This document shows positions 8,964 through 16,610 of a stretch of DNA of 58,862 bases, one piece after another. This stretch comes from an uncultured Christensenellaceae bacterium (GTDB lineage Bacteria; Bacillota; Clostridia; Christensenellales; Pumilibacteraceae): NCBI GenBank assembly GCA_910587445.1, contig CAJULE010000014.1, forward strand, positions 1-58,862. Direction: 5' to 3'. Under the pieces are notes generated by a model. The model did not search any database. It worked only from the letters and a program-made list of their open reading frames with translations, and was not told the origin of the DNA. Both the position numbers and the translations under genes were made by a program. How positions within the stretch are numbered: position 1 is the first letter of the stretch; the number at the start of each line of letters is the position of its first letter.

Positions 8964-10385
8964 ATGCAGCGCAATCTTACGATGATGACCGACCTCTACC
9001 AGCTCACGATGATGAACGGATACTTCGTGAACGGCACTTACAGGCATACCGCCGTATTCGACGTGTTTTTCAGACAAAAGGGACAGATAAACTACGCGAT
9101 AAGCGCCGGGCTCGGACAAGCCGTCGACTACATAGAGAACCTTAAGTTTTCGGGAGAGGACATAGACTATTTGCGTTCTCTCAAGCAGTTCGACGAGAGG
9201 TTTCTCGATTATCTGCGCTCGTTCCGCTTTACGGGAGATATTTATTCGGTCGTCGAGGGAGAACTCGTCTTTCCGAACGAGCCGACCCTTATAGTGCGCG
9301 CTCCCATGATAGAGGCACAGTTTGTGGAGACGGCGATTCTCAACATTGTCAACCACCAGACGCTCATAGCCACGAAGGCGTCGAGGATAGTCCGCGCGGC
9401 GGCAGGTAAAAAGGTCGTCGAGTTCGGACTTCGGCGCGCGCAGGGTCCCGACGCCGGCATATACGGTGCAAGGGCGAGCATTATAGGCGGTTGCAGCGGC
9501 ACGTCCAACGTGCTCACGGGCAAGATGTTCGACGTCGACATAAAGGGCACGCACTCGCATAGCTGGGTCATGAGCTATAAGACCGAGCTCGACGCATTCC
9601 GCGCCTTTGCCGAAATATACCCCGACAACTGTCTGCTTCTCGTCGACACATACGACTCTCTTCGCAGCGGCGTTCCCAATGCGATCACGGTATTTAAGGA
9701 ACTCAGGGCAAAAGGACACAAGCCCGTCGGTATCAGGCTCGACAGCGGCGACATAGCCTATCTTTCCAAGAAGGCTCGCAAGATGCTCGACGAAGCGGGC
9801 TTTCCCGACGCGATCATATTCGCAAGCAACGACATAGACGAGAACGTGTTGCAACAGCTCAACATTCAGGGCGCAAAGACGGACGTCTACGGCGTGGGAA
9901 CAAAACTCATAACAAGCGAGGATATGCCCTCTCTCGGAGGAGTGTACAAGCTCGCTCAGATAGAAAGGGACGGCAAGGAGTACCCCGTCATGAAGTTCTC
10001 CGACAGCGCGGAGAAGATAACCAATCCCGGATTTAAGACGCTCTACAGGATATACGAGAAAGATACGGGTAAGGCGTTTGCCGATCTCATAGCTCTCGAG
10101 GGAGAGAAACTGCCCACGCCGCTTACGCTCACGCACGAGACCGAGCGCTGGAAGTCGACCACGCTCGAAAATTATGAGGCGAGAAAGATGCTTGTGCCCA
10201 TATACAGGGGCGGAAAGTTGGTATACAAGTGCCCGACGCTTGCCGAAAGCGTCGCCTACAGAGAAAAAGAAATGGACAGATTTTGGGACGAATACAAACG
10301 GCTTTCCAATCCGCACGTCTACAAGGTCGACCTTTCGGACGGGCTGTACGAATTGAAGCAAAAGTTGTTGAAAAAGCGAGGCTGA
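8964..10385 (+). CDS. pncB: Nicotinate phosphoribosyltransferase
   Basis: Catalyses nicotinate + PRPP (with ATP) to nicotinate mononucleotide in the NAD salvage pathway. The 473 residues fit the long bacterial form. Visible landmarks are the opening MMTDLYQLTMMNGYF, RRAQGPDAG near residue 155 and GTHSHSWVM near 195, which belongs to the phosphoribosyl-binding region and includes the histidine block typical of the family. VGIRLDSGD follows near 256 and a GVGTKLIT motif near 310. The start is preceded by AAAGGAGAAACAT. The next gene begins two bases after the stop, so translation is probably coupled. Confidence 0.95.
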   Translation: MQRNLTMMTDLYQLTMMNGYFVNGTYRHTAVFDVFFRQKGQINYAISAGLGQAVDYIENLKFSGEDIDYLRSLKQFDERFLDYLRSFRFTGDIYSVVEGELVFPNEPTLIVRAPMIEAQFVETAILNIVNHQTLIATKASRIVRAAAGKKVVEFGLRRAQGPDAGIYGARASIIGGCSGTSNVLTGKMFDVDIKGTHSHSWVMSYKTELDAFRAFAEIYPDNCLLLVDTYDSLRSGVPNAITVFKELRAKGHKPVGIRLDSGDIAYLSKKARKMLDEAGFPDAIIFASNDIDENVLQQLNIQGAKTDVYGVGTKLITSEDMPSLGGVYKLAQIERDGKEYPVMKFSDSAEKITNPGFKTLYRIYEKDTGKAFADLIALEGEKLPTPLTLTHETERWKSTTLENYEARKMLVPIYRGGKLVYKCPTLAESVAYREKEMDRFWDEYKRLSNPHVYKVDLSDGLYELKQKLLKKRG

Positions 10386-10386
10386 T

Positions 10387-11142
10387 ATGGACTTCAAGAC
10401 GGAAAAGAAAGGGTATAACAAGTCCGAGGTGGACGAGTATATTTTGAGACTTGTCAAAAATTACGAGCGCACCGCGGCAAGCCAGAGCGGCATGATAGAG
10501 GAGCTCAAGAGCAAGCTCGCCGAAAGCGAGCAGAAGAATAAGGCATACCGCGACAAGGAAAGCCTTGTTTCGAAAGCCATAACTTCCGCTGTCGCAAAAG
10601 CCGACGAGATAGACCGTCTCGCAAGGCTCAAGTACACGCGCGAAATGCAGCAATTAAAGGCTTTTCACGATAAGTGGCTGAGCTATTACGACAAGATCCT
10701 GAAAAAATATCCTCTCGACGCCGAACTCGTGAACGCGGGGAAGTTCAACGAGGAGATGAGCCGTATTCTCGAAAAGGCGCGCGCAGACTCCAAAGCCGAT
10801 CATGCCGACGATCGGGCGTTTGAGGAAGAAAAGGCGGACACCCGCGAGCACGGCAAGACGCGCCTCGGCTATACGATTATCGACGCGGAAGACGGGAGCG
10901 GCGCGGACGAACTCGAGGGGCTTCCCGACGGAGACTTCGATCCCGTGGACAGAATACGCGCCTTTCTTACCAAGGAGCGTCCGAAAAAGGCAAAATCCGA
11001 GGAAAGAGAAAAAGCCGCGACGTCGGAAAGAACGGACGACTATGCCGATCGCTCGCCGTCGGGTTTTTCGTTCGAAGAGGCGCTCAATCCGAAAGAGGAT
11101 CTGGCGGATATTATGCGCGACTTGGGATTATTGCTTGACTAA
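10387..11142 (+). CDS. DivIVA/GpsB-like coiled-coil protein
   Basis: The N terminus (MDFKTEKKGYNKSEVDEYI) matches the lipid-binding DivIVA domain, in which a GY-x-x-x-EVD motif precedes a coiled coil. Residues ~20-75 are heptad-like and rich in Lys/Glu. The middle holds further helices, and the C-terminal ~110 residues are acidic and probably disordered, with a short predicted tail (LADIMRDLGLLLD). Family members localise to curved or septal membrane and organise division or wall-synthesis proteins; the actual role here is inferred. At 251 residues it is longer than GpsB. It starts two bases after pncB stops. Confidence 0.78.
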   Translation: MDFKTEKKGYNKSEVDEYILRLVKNYERTAASQSGMIEELKSKLAESEQKNKAYRDKESLVSKAITSAVAKADEIDRLARLKYTREMQQLKAFHDKWLSYYDKILKKYPLDAELVNAGKFNEEMSRILEKARADSKADHADDRAFEEEKADTREHGKTRLGYTIIDAEDGSGADELEGLPDGDFDPVDRIRAFLTKERPKKAKSEEREKAATSERTDDYADRSPSGFSFEEALNPKEDLADIMRDLGLLLD

Positions 11143-11277
11143 GCGAGGGCGCATAAGCGTCGCATTTCCTTGTCGGCTTGCATTTTTTTCGGGTTGCGTA
11201 CATCTGAGTGCGCGCCATCATACTGATTCGCGACTGTCCTCTCTTTGGTTGCTTTTAAATAAAAAGGAAATTACGAT

Positions 11278-11565
11278 ATGGAAAGACGCGGAACAAGCGG
11301 AATGATTTTCGAGCTAAACAGGGACGGGACATTGCGGGTCGGATACGAGGACTACGGAGTGGACTTTTTCGGCGGCGGCGATTTCGAGTGCTATTATACT
11401 TTCGAAAGAGATTGCGTCGATAAGCTCTGCGTCGCGCTCGGCACGGACAGAGACGGGCTCGAGAAAACGCTCGGAGAATTTGTCGGCGAAGATTTCGATT
11501 CGCCGAGGTTGGAAAAACTTTGCAAAGACAACGACATAACCTACAGCCGAATGACATATCACTGA
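11278..11565 (+). CDS. Small acidic protein of unknown function
   Basis: A 95-residue protein with an alternating hydrophobic pattern (MIFELNRDGTLRVGYEDYG) suggesting a small beta-rich N-terminal part followed by helices. There is no signal peptide and no motif I recognise. An AAAAGGAAATTACGAT ribosome-binding region precedes the ATG and a clean terminator follows immediately, which supports it as a real gene. The ~135 nt before it shows no clear promoter, so read-through from the pncB operon is possible. Confidence 0.65.
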   Translation: MERRGTSGMIFELNRDGTLRVGYEDYGVDFFGGGDFECYYTFERDCVDKLCVALGTDRDGLEKTLGEFVGEDFDSPRLEKLCKDNDITYSRMTYH

Positions 11566-11566
11566 G

Positions 11567-11594
11567 ACCCGCAAATCAAAGGCTGCGGGTTTTT
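11567..11594 (+). terminator. Terminator after the small acidic protein gene
   Basis: ACCCGCA at 11567-11573 pairs with TGCGGGT at 11584-11590, followed by a T run. It marks the left edge of the AT-rich two-gene island. Confidence 0.8.
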
Positions 11595-11736
11595 CTATAG
11601 TTCGTCACTTTAAAAAGATAACGAATAAATTTTAAAAAGTTTGATACAAATTTGCCGAAACGGTGCAAAATGCTTGACGCGGTATGTTATAATGAAAGCA
11701 TGAGATTAAAATCGCATAGAGGGGGCTTTGAAAATC

Positions 11737-12297
11737 ATGCCGCAAAATTTTATTAGTGAAGCATATAAGTTGTCTGATTGGATACGTATCATACATTTTG
11801 ATATTCCCGATGAACCAAAGTATTTACGTGAAGCATGTCGCGATTTAATGGCATTGAACAATCATTGTAAAGAGTGTACGGCATTAAGCGGATGTTATTT
11901 TATTTCAACAAAATGCCCGAATGTTCCTCAGCATCCGAGATGCGACTGCAAAACGGAGTTTAATTATTGTCCTACAATAATAACCTATTGTGATATAAGG
12001 AAATTTACAGATTATATATTTGCAGATAAATATATCACAAACGGAAAAAAACATCTATTTGAGTCTTGGGGATTTACCAAACAAGATAGTGAAATGCTTA
12101 AGTTTGAATTTGAAAGACAAGCCAAAGAAAAATTTATGAAAGGGCATTATTCATTAGGTAAATTGGATTGTAATTGTCAAAGAGTAAACATTAAGATTGA
12201 ACTATCGATAAACGGTATTGTTATAGATTTTATAAGTGGGTGGGCCGTTTATCCGAATGGGCTTATAATTTGTACGACGCCTTATGGGGGAAGATAA
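11737..12297 (+). CDS. DUF6883-like protein with a Cys-rich N-terminal region
   Basis: A 186-residue protein in an AT-rich patch unlike its neighbours. Residues ~45-75 hold a cysteine cluster (CKECTALSGCYFISTKCPN then HPRCDCKTE) that recalls a zinc-binding knuckle. The C-terminal ~100 residues (KFTDYIFADKYITNGKKHLF to the GLIICTTPYGGR end) have the layout of DUF6883, a small domain often found in suspected toxins or at the ends of polymorphic effector proteins. The ATG at 11737 sits 11 nt after GAGGGGG; a TTG at 11728 is too close to it. A -10-like TATAAT lies at 11688-11693 without a well-spaced -35. The next gene begins two bases later. Domain call moderate, toxin role inferred. Confidence 0.55.
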   Translation: MPQNFISEAYKLSDWIRIIHFDIPDEPKYLREACRDLMALNNHCKECTALSGCYFISTKCPNVPQHPRCDCKTEFNYCPTIITYCDIRKFTDYIFADKYITNGKKHLFESWGFTKQDSEMLKFEFERQAKEKFMKGHYSLGKLDCNCQRVNIKIELSINGIVIDFISGWAVYPNGLIICTTPYGGR

Positions 12298-12298
12298 A

Positions 12299-12790
12299 AT
12301 GAAAGAATATAGTTGCGCTCGTTTAAAAGAAGATGTTGATTATCTTGCTGCAAAGAATATACGTAAAGGTTGCAATTGCATGGTTATCGAAAGATTGCCG
12401 AATAAAGATTGGATTGCTGTATTTTTTAATCCGCAGAACAGCGGGGATTACGCGGTTGCGGCGGTGAAAGAGGAATACTTGACAGAAAAAACTCCACTTC
12501 CGTCGGGTATCGCAGACGAGCTGAAAAAAGCTGCGAACAGACCGGATTTTTTCGAACATACAGAACTTAAACAAATGAGGCTTATGGAGCACGACACGGT
12601 AGAACTTATCGCGGAAAAGGATAAATACGCTCGTTTCGGGGCGCACAAGGGAATGACGGGTATGGTTATAAGCGAAAGAGCCATAGCCGGGAAATGGTGC
12701 GTGCTGTTCCCTCAGCCTGTAGGGATATGTGATTTCGATATAAATATAGACGAAGACGATTTGAAACTTTTGTCGAGAACCAAACTTTGA
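12299..12790 (+). CDS. DUF4926-like protein, possible partner of the DUF6883 protein
   Basis: A 163-residue acidic protein. The C-terminal half (HDTVELIAEKDKYARFGAHK ... GMTGMVI ... WCVLFP ... IDEDDLKLL) follows the DUF4926 pattern, a small SH3-like barrel. The N-terminal half (LAAKNIRKGCNCMVIERLPN ... WIAVFFNP) looks like a diverged copy of the same barrel, so the gene may be a tandem duplication. I chose the ATG at 12299 because GGGGGAAG lies 7 nt upstream; the ATG at 12284 overlaps that site. DUF4926 genes are often next to DUF6883 genes, consistent with an effector-immunity pair; that role is inference. Confidence 0.55.
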   Translation: MKEYSCARLKEDVDYLAAKNIRKGCNCMVIERLPNKDWIAVFFNPQNSGDYAVAAVKEEYLTEKTPLPSGIADELKKAANRPDFFEHTELKQMRLMEHDTVELIAEKDKYARFGAHKGMTGMVISERAIAGKWCVLFPQPVGICDFDINIDEDDLKLLSRTKL

Positions 12791-12803
12791 CCGAATAATT
12801 TTT

Positions 12804-12838
12804 AAGACAACCGCATTTAAACGGTTGTCTTATTTTTT
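12804..12838 (+). terminator. Terminator of the DUF6883/DUF4926 island
   Basis: A perfect 10-bp stem (AAGACAACCG at 12804-12813 with its complement at 12822-12831) and a T-rich tail. Its right arm overlaps the -35 of the next promoter. Confidence 0.88.
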
Positions 12839-12853
12839 GCCGTGTGGTATACT
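12825..12853 (+). promoter_or_regulatory. Promoter of the NifU-like/GGGtGRT operon
   Basis: TTGTCT at 12825-12830, a 17-nt spacer and TATACT at 12848-12853. The -35 is part of the right arm of the preceding terminator. Confidence 0.72.
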
Positions 12854-12926
12854 GAAAGGCGTGAGTGACGGACTTCGACGTTTGCTGCTCGCCTTAAATA
12901 ACACAAATATAAATGGAGGAATATCT

Positions 12927-13619
12927 ATGCGTTTCAGTAAAGAAATCGAAGAGATGTTTTGCGTGAAGAAAGGACCCAATCACGGTCCCGCGCCCATACC
13001 CGAAGAGGGCAAGTGGGTTCAGGCAAAGGAAATCAAGGACATAAGCGGTCTCACGCACGGCGTGGGCTGGTGTGCTCCGCAGCAGGGTGCGTGCAAGCTC
13101 ACTCTCAACGTCAAGGACGGCGTGATCCGCGAGGCGCTTGTCGAGACGCTCGGCTGCTCGGGCATGACGCACTCGGCGGCAATGGCGGGAGAGATACTGC
13201 CCGGCAAGACCATACTCGAGGCGCTCAACACCGACCTTGTGTGCGACGCGATAAACACGGCAATGCGCGAATTGTTCCTGCAGATAGTTTACGGCAGAAC
13301 GCAGTCGGCTTTCTCCGACGACGGTCTCGAGATCGGCGCGGGACTCGAGGATCTCGGCAAGGGACATCGTTCGCAGATAGGTACCATATACTCGACCGAA
13401 GCCAAGGGCGTGCGCTATCTCGAAATGGCGGAGGGTTACATCACGAAGCTTGCTCTCGACAAGGACAGCCAGGTCATAGGCTATTCGTTCGTCAAGCTCG
13501 GCGTAATGATGGACAAGATCAAGGCGGGTATGAGCCCCGACGAGGCTTACAAGAGCTCTTGCGGCACATACGGCAGATTCGACGGGGCGGCGAAGTACAT
13601 CGACCCGCGTCAGAACTAA
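12927..13619 (+). CDS. NifU-like iron-sulfur scaffold-type protein paired with GGGtGRT
   Basis: A 230-residue protein. The middle (LGCSGMTHSAAMAGEILPGK near residues 73-92) follows the conserved cysteine loop of the NifU/IscU N-terminal scaffold fold, and extra cysteines sit near residues 11 and 49 (GWCAPQQGACK) and close to the C terminus (SSCGTYGRF). Scaffold proteins of this fold assemble Fe-S clusters, but this subfamily is separate from IscU/SufU and its client is unknown. The ATG at 12927 follows GGAGGAATATCT. The GGGtGRT gene starts 13 nt after the stop. The pair recurs in anaerobic Bacillota as I know it; a joint role in an undescribed metallocluster process is inference. Confidence 0.75.
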   Translation: MRFSKEIEEMFCVKKGPNHGPAPIPEEGKWVQAKEIKDISGLTHGVGWCAPQQGACKLTLNVKDGVIREALVETLGCSGMTHSAAMAGEILPGKTILEALNTDLVCDAINTAMRELFLQIVYGRTQSAFSDDGLEIGAGLEDLGKGHRSQIGTIYSTEAKGVRYLEMAEGYITKLALDKDSQVIGYSFVKLGVMMDKIKAGMSPDEAYKSSCGTYGRFDGAAKYIDPRQN

Positions 13620-13632
13620 TGGGAGGTGCATT

Positions 13633-14637
13633 ATGAGTATCACATTCGAAGGTTACGAAAAGCGTATAGACAAGATCAACGCGGCGCTCAAGGCAAACGG
13701 CATAAAGGATCTCGAGGCGGCAAGAAAGCTCTGCCTCGATAAGGGCATTGACGTAGACAAGATAGTCAAGTCCACCCAGCCCATAGCTTTCGAGAACGCT
13801 TCGTGGGCTTACACCGTGGGCTGCGCAATTGCGATAAAGAAGGGCTGCAAAAAAGCTACGGACGCCGCTGTCGCGATAGGCGAGGGACTTCAGGCATTCT
13901 GTGTTCCCGGCTCGGTTGCCGAGCAGCGCGCCGTCGGTCTCGGACACGGCAATCTCGCTTCCATGCTCCTCGATGAAAAGACCGAGTGCTTCTGCTTCCT
14001 CGCGGGACACGAGAGCTTTGCGGCGGCAGAGGGCGCTATAGGTATCGCAAGGACGGCGAACAAGGTGCGCGTAAAGCCCCTGCGAGTCATTCTCAACGGT
14101 CTCGGCAAGGACGCGGCTATGATAATATCTCGTATAAACGGCTTCACGTACGTCCAGACGAAGTACGATTATTTCACGGGCGAGCTTAAGATAGTCAAGG
14201 AAGTTCCGTACTCGGACGGCGAAAAGGCGAAAGTTCGTTGCTACGGCGCGGACGACGTTCGCGAGGGCGTAGCCATCATGGATAAGGAGAAAGTCGACGT
14301 GTCCATAACGGGCAACTCCACGAATCCGACCCGCTTCCAGCACCCCGTCGCAGGCACGTACAAGAAGCTCTGCGTGGATAACGGCAAAAAGTATTTTTCG
14401 GTCGCTTCGGGCGGCGGCACGGGCAGAACGCTCCACCCCGACAACATGGCGGCAGGTCCCGCTTCGTACGGCATGACCGATACAATGGGCAGAATGCACT
14501 CCGACGCGCAGTTCGCAGGCTCGTCCTCGGTGCCCGCGCACGTCGAAATGATGGGTCTCATCGGCATGGGCAACAACCCCATGGTCGGCGCAACGGTTGC
14601 CGTTGCGGTTGCCGTTCAGGAAGCTCTTGCGAAGTAA
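13633..14637 (+). CDS. GGGtGRT family protein
   Basis: A 334-residue protein named for its signature: GGGTGRTLHPDNMAAGPAS near residues 258-276, followed by a run of near-invariant residues (YGMTDTMGRMHSDAQFAGSS). An earlier conserved block lies at GLGHGNLASMLLDEKTECF, and the C terminus (NNPMVGATVAVAVAVQEALAK) is helical and Ala-rich. No enzyme motif such as a P-loop is recognised. Length and signature are complete. An AGGTG ribosome-binding site lies before the ATG. It is co-transcribed with the NifU-like gene and ends in a strong terminator. Family call is sure, function unknown. Confidence 0.85.
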   Translation: MSITFEGYEKRIDKINAALKANGIKDLEAARKLCLDKGIDVDKIVKSTQPIAFENASWAYTVGCAIAIKKGCKKATDAAVAIGEGLQAFCVPGSVAEQRAVGLGHGNLASMLLDEKTECFCFLAGHESFAAAEGAIGIARTANKVRVKPLRVILNGLGKDAAMIISRINGFTYVQTKYDYFTGELKIVKEVPYSDGEKAKVRCYGADDVREGVAIMDKEKVDVSITGNSTNPTRFQHPVAGTYKKLCVDNGKKYFSVASGGGTGRTLHPDNMAAGPASYGMTDTMGRMHSDAQFAGSSSVPAHVEMMGLIGMGNNPMVGATVAVAVAVQEALAK

Positions 14638-14668
14638 CAGTCGCAAATAATCAACGATAAACTATCGC

Positions 14669-14713
14669 AAAACGCGCCTTGAAAAGTTTTATGCTTTTCG
14701 GGGCGCGTTTTTT
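14669..14713 (+). terminator. Terminator of the GGGtGRT operon
   Basis: AAAACGCGCC at 14669-14678 pairs with its exact complement at 14702-14711, giving T-run continuity through 14713. Confidence 0.9.
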
Positions 14714-14752
14714 ACAAGTTGCGGTAAATGTAAAAATAATGTCCACATTGCG

Positions 14753-14781
14753 TTGACATGAGGAGAGATTTGTGGTAGAAT
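14753..14781 (+). promoter_or_regulatory. Promoter of the ABC exporter operon
   Basis: TTGACA at 14753-14758, a 17-nt spacer and TAGAAT at 14776-14781, about 48 nt before the first ABC gene. Confidence 0.88.
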
Positions 14782-14828
14782 AGCGAATTGAAAAGGAAAG
14801 TGCGCGCAGGCGTACGTCGGACAAAACA

Positions 14829-16610
14829 TTGATATTCGGAAGACACATCAACAGATACTATTTGAAGTATGCGTGGATCCTCATCATAGGAATAGCCGCG
14901 CTTGTTTTCGTCGATTATTTTCAGCTTATGATCCCCGAGCTGTACCGCATGGTTATAAACGGCATGAATACGGGTTTTGTCGAAGTCGGCGGCGAGCTTG
15001 TGCCGTTCGATACGGAGTTTCTTCTCGATAAGATATGTTTGCCGCTTATAATAATAATTCTCGTAATGGTCGTCGGTCGCTTTTTGTGGCGTATCTGTTT
15101 TTTCGGGTCGGGCATAAAGGTGGAAACGGACATCAGAAACAGAATGTTCGATAGGAGCAGATTTCTTTCGCAGGAATATTATGCCGTAAATAAGGTGGGC
15201 AATCTCATGTCGCTGTACACGAACGACCTCGAAACGGTGCAGGACTGCTTCGGTTCGGGAATTCTTATGGTGTGCGACGCGCTTTTCCTCGGCGGTCTCA
15301 CCGTCTTTAAGATGTGGCAAATGGACATACTGCTCACTCTTCTTTCGCTCATACCCATGGCGCTTCTTTTAGTCGGCGGAATAATCGTCGGCAAGTACAT
15401 GATGAAGAAGTGGGAGGAGAGGCAGGCGGCGTTTTCCGATCTTTCGGATTTTTCCCAGGAGAGCTTTTCGGGCATTGCCGTCATAAAGGCGTTTGTAAAG
15501 GAGTTCAAGGAACTGCTCGCTTTTAAAAGGCTAAACAAGCACAACGAGGAGGCGAACGTCGAGTATACGAAACTGTCGGTGCTGTTGAATGTGACCGTAA
15601 CGCTGCTTGTCGAATCGGTCGTGTGCATAATTCTCGGATACGGCGGCTATCTCGTCTATAAGGGCGATTTCGACGCAGGGCGGCTCGTCGAATACATAGG
15701 ATATTTTACGGCAATAGTCTGGCCCGTAATGGCGGTGTCACAGCTTATCGAAATGGCGTCGCGAGGAAAGGCGTCGCTTTCGCGCATAGGCGAGCTGTTG
15801 GATTCGAAGCCGACGGTCGTCGACAGAGAAGGCGTGCGGGACATAGGGGACGTTTCGGGAAGAATCGAATTCAAAAATCTCACTTTTCGCTATCCCGGCG
15901 GCTCGTATGACGCGCTCGAGGACGTGTCGTTCTCCATCGAGGCGGGCGAAAACGTCGGACTTGTCGGAAAGGCGGGCGCGGGCAAGACGACAATCGTCGA
16001 TTTGATACTTCGTACATATAACGTCCCCGACGGAACCGTCTTTATAGACGACAGCGACGTAAACGAACTTTCCATAAGCTCGGTGCGGCGCGCGGCGGCT
16101 TATGTGCCGCAGGACAACTTTCTGTTTTGCGACACGATAGAAAACAACATAGCTTTCGGGTGCGACGACAAGGACAAAGCGAGCGTCGAAAACGCGGCGA
16201 GACTTGCCGACGTTCACGACAACATTACGGGCTTTAAGGACGGGTACGAGACCGTGCTCGGCGAGCGCGGCGTCACGGTGTCGGGCGGTCAAAAACAGAG
16301 GATATCCATTGCGCGCGCACTGATGAAGGACGCGCCCATACTCATACTCGACGACTCCGTGTCCGCCGTCGACACAAAGACCGAAAAGAACATTCTTTCG
16401 AGCCTCAAACATACGCGCGCGGGACGGACGACCATACTCATAGCCCACCGGATTTCGACGGTCGAGGATATGGACAAGATAATATTTTTGGAGGAAGGCA
16501 AGGTCGCGGCGGTAGGAAAGCACGCCGAGCTTTACGCTTCTTGTCCGAGCTATCGCAAAGCCGTGGACCTTCAAAAGCTCGAGGAAGAAGGAGGGGAAGC
16601 GAATGCGTGA
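14829..16610 (+). CDS. ABC exporter half-transporter, degenerate-Walker-B subunit
   Basis: A 593-residue fused membrane and ATPase protein. Six membrane helices occupy residues ~15-320 and the nucleotide-binding domain ~335-580. Walker A is GKAGAGKTT near residue 380. The signature is canonical (VSGGQKQRIS near 483). After Walker B the catalytic Glu is replaced by Asp (LILDDSVSAVD near 507). This is the pattern of the subunit that contributes the degenerate site in heterodimeric exporters such as TM287/288. The start is a TTG at 14829: no ATG or GTG is available before an in-frame TAG at 14781, and the ribosome-binding site is weak. The stop overlaps the second ABC gene by 8 nt. Substrate unknown; multidrug or lipid export is possible. 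Confidence 0.9.
   Translation: MIFGRHINRYYLKYAWILIIGIAALVFVDYFQLMIPELYRMVINGMNTGFVEVGGELVPFDTEFLLDKICLPLIIIILVMVVGRFLWRICFFGSGIKVETDIRNRMFDRSRFLSQEYYAVNKVGNLMSLYTNDLETVQDCFGSGILMVCDALFLGGLTVFKMWQMDILLTLLSLIPMALLLVGGIIVGKYMMKKWEERQAAFSDLSDFSQESFSGIAVIKAFVKEFKELLAFKRLNKHNEEANVEYTKLSVLLNVTVTLLVESVVCIILGYGGYLVYKGDFDAGRLVEYIGYFTAIVWPVMAVSQLIEMASRGKASLSRIGELLDSKPTVVDREGVRDIGDVSGRIEFKNLTFRYPGGSYDALEDVSFSIEAGENVGLVGKAGAGKTTIVDLILRTYNVPDGTVFIDDSDVNELSISSVRRAAAYVPQDNFLFCDTIENNIAFGCDDKDKASVENAARLADVHDNITGFKDGYETVLGERGVTVSGGQKQRISIARALMKDAPILILDDSVSAVDTKTEKNILSSLKHTRAGRTTILIAHRISTVEDMDKIIFLEEGKVAAVGKHAELYASCPSYRKAVDLQKLEEEGGEANA

Noticed and set aside
8832..10457. 541-codon minus-strand frame opposite pncB
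   Set aside because: Antisense shadow of a clear nicotinate phosphoribosyltransferase gene.
11671..11693. TTGACG ... TATAAT pair before the DUF6883-like gene as a promoter
   Set aside because: The two elements are only 8 nt apart, too close for a sigma-A promoter; only the -10 might be used.
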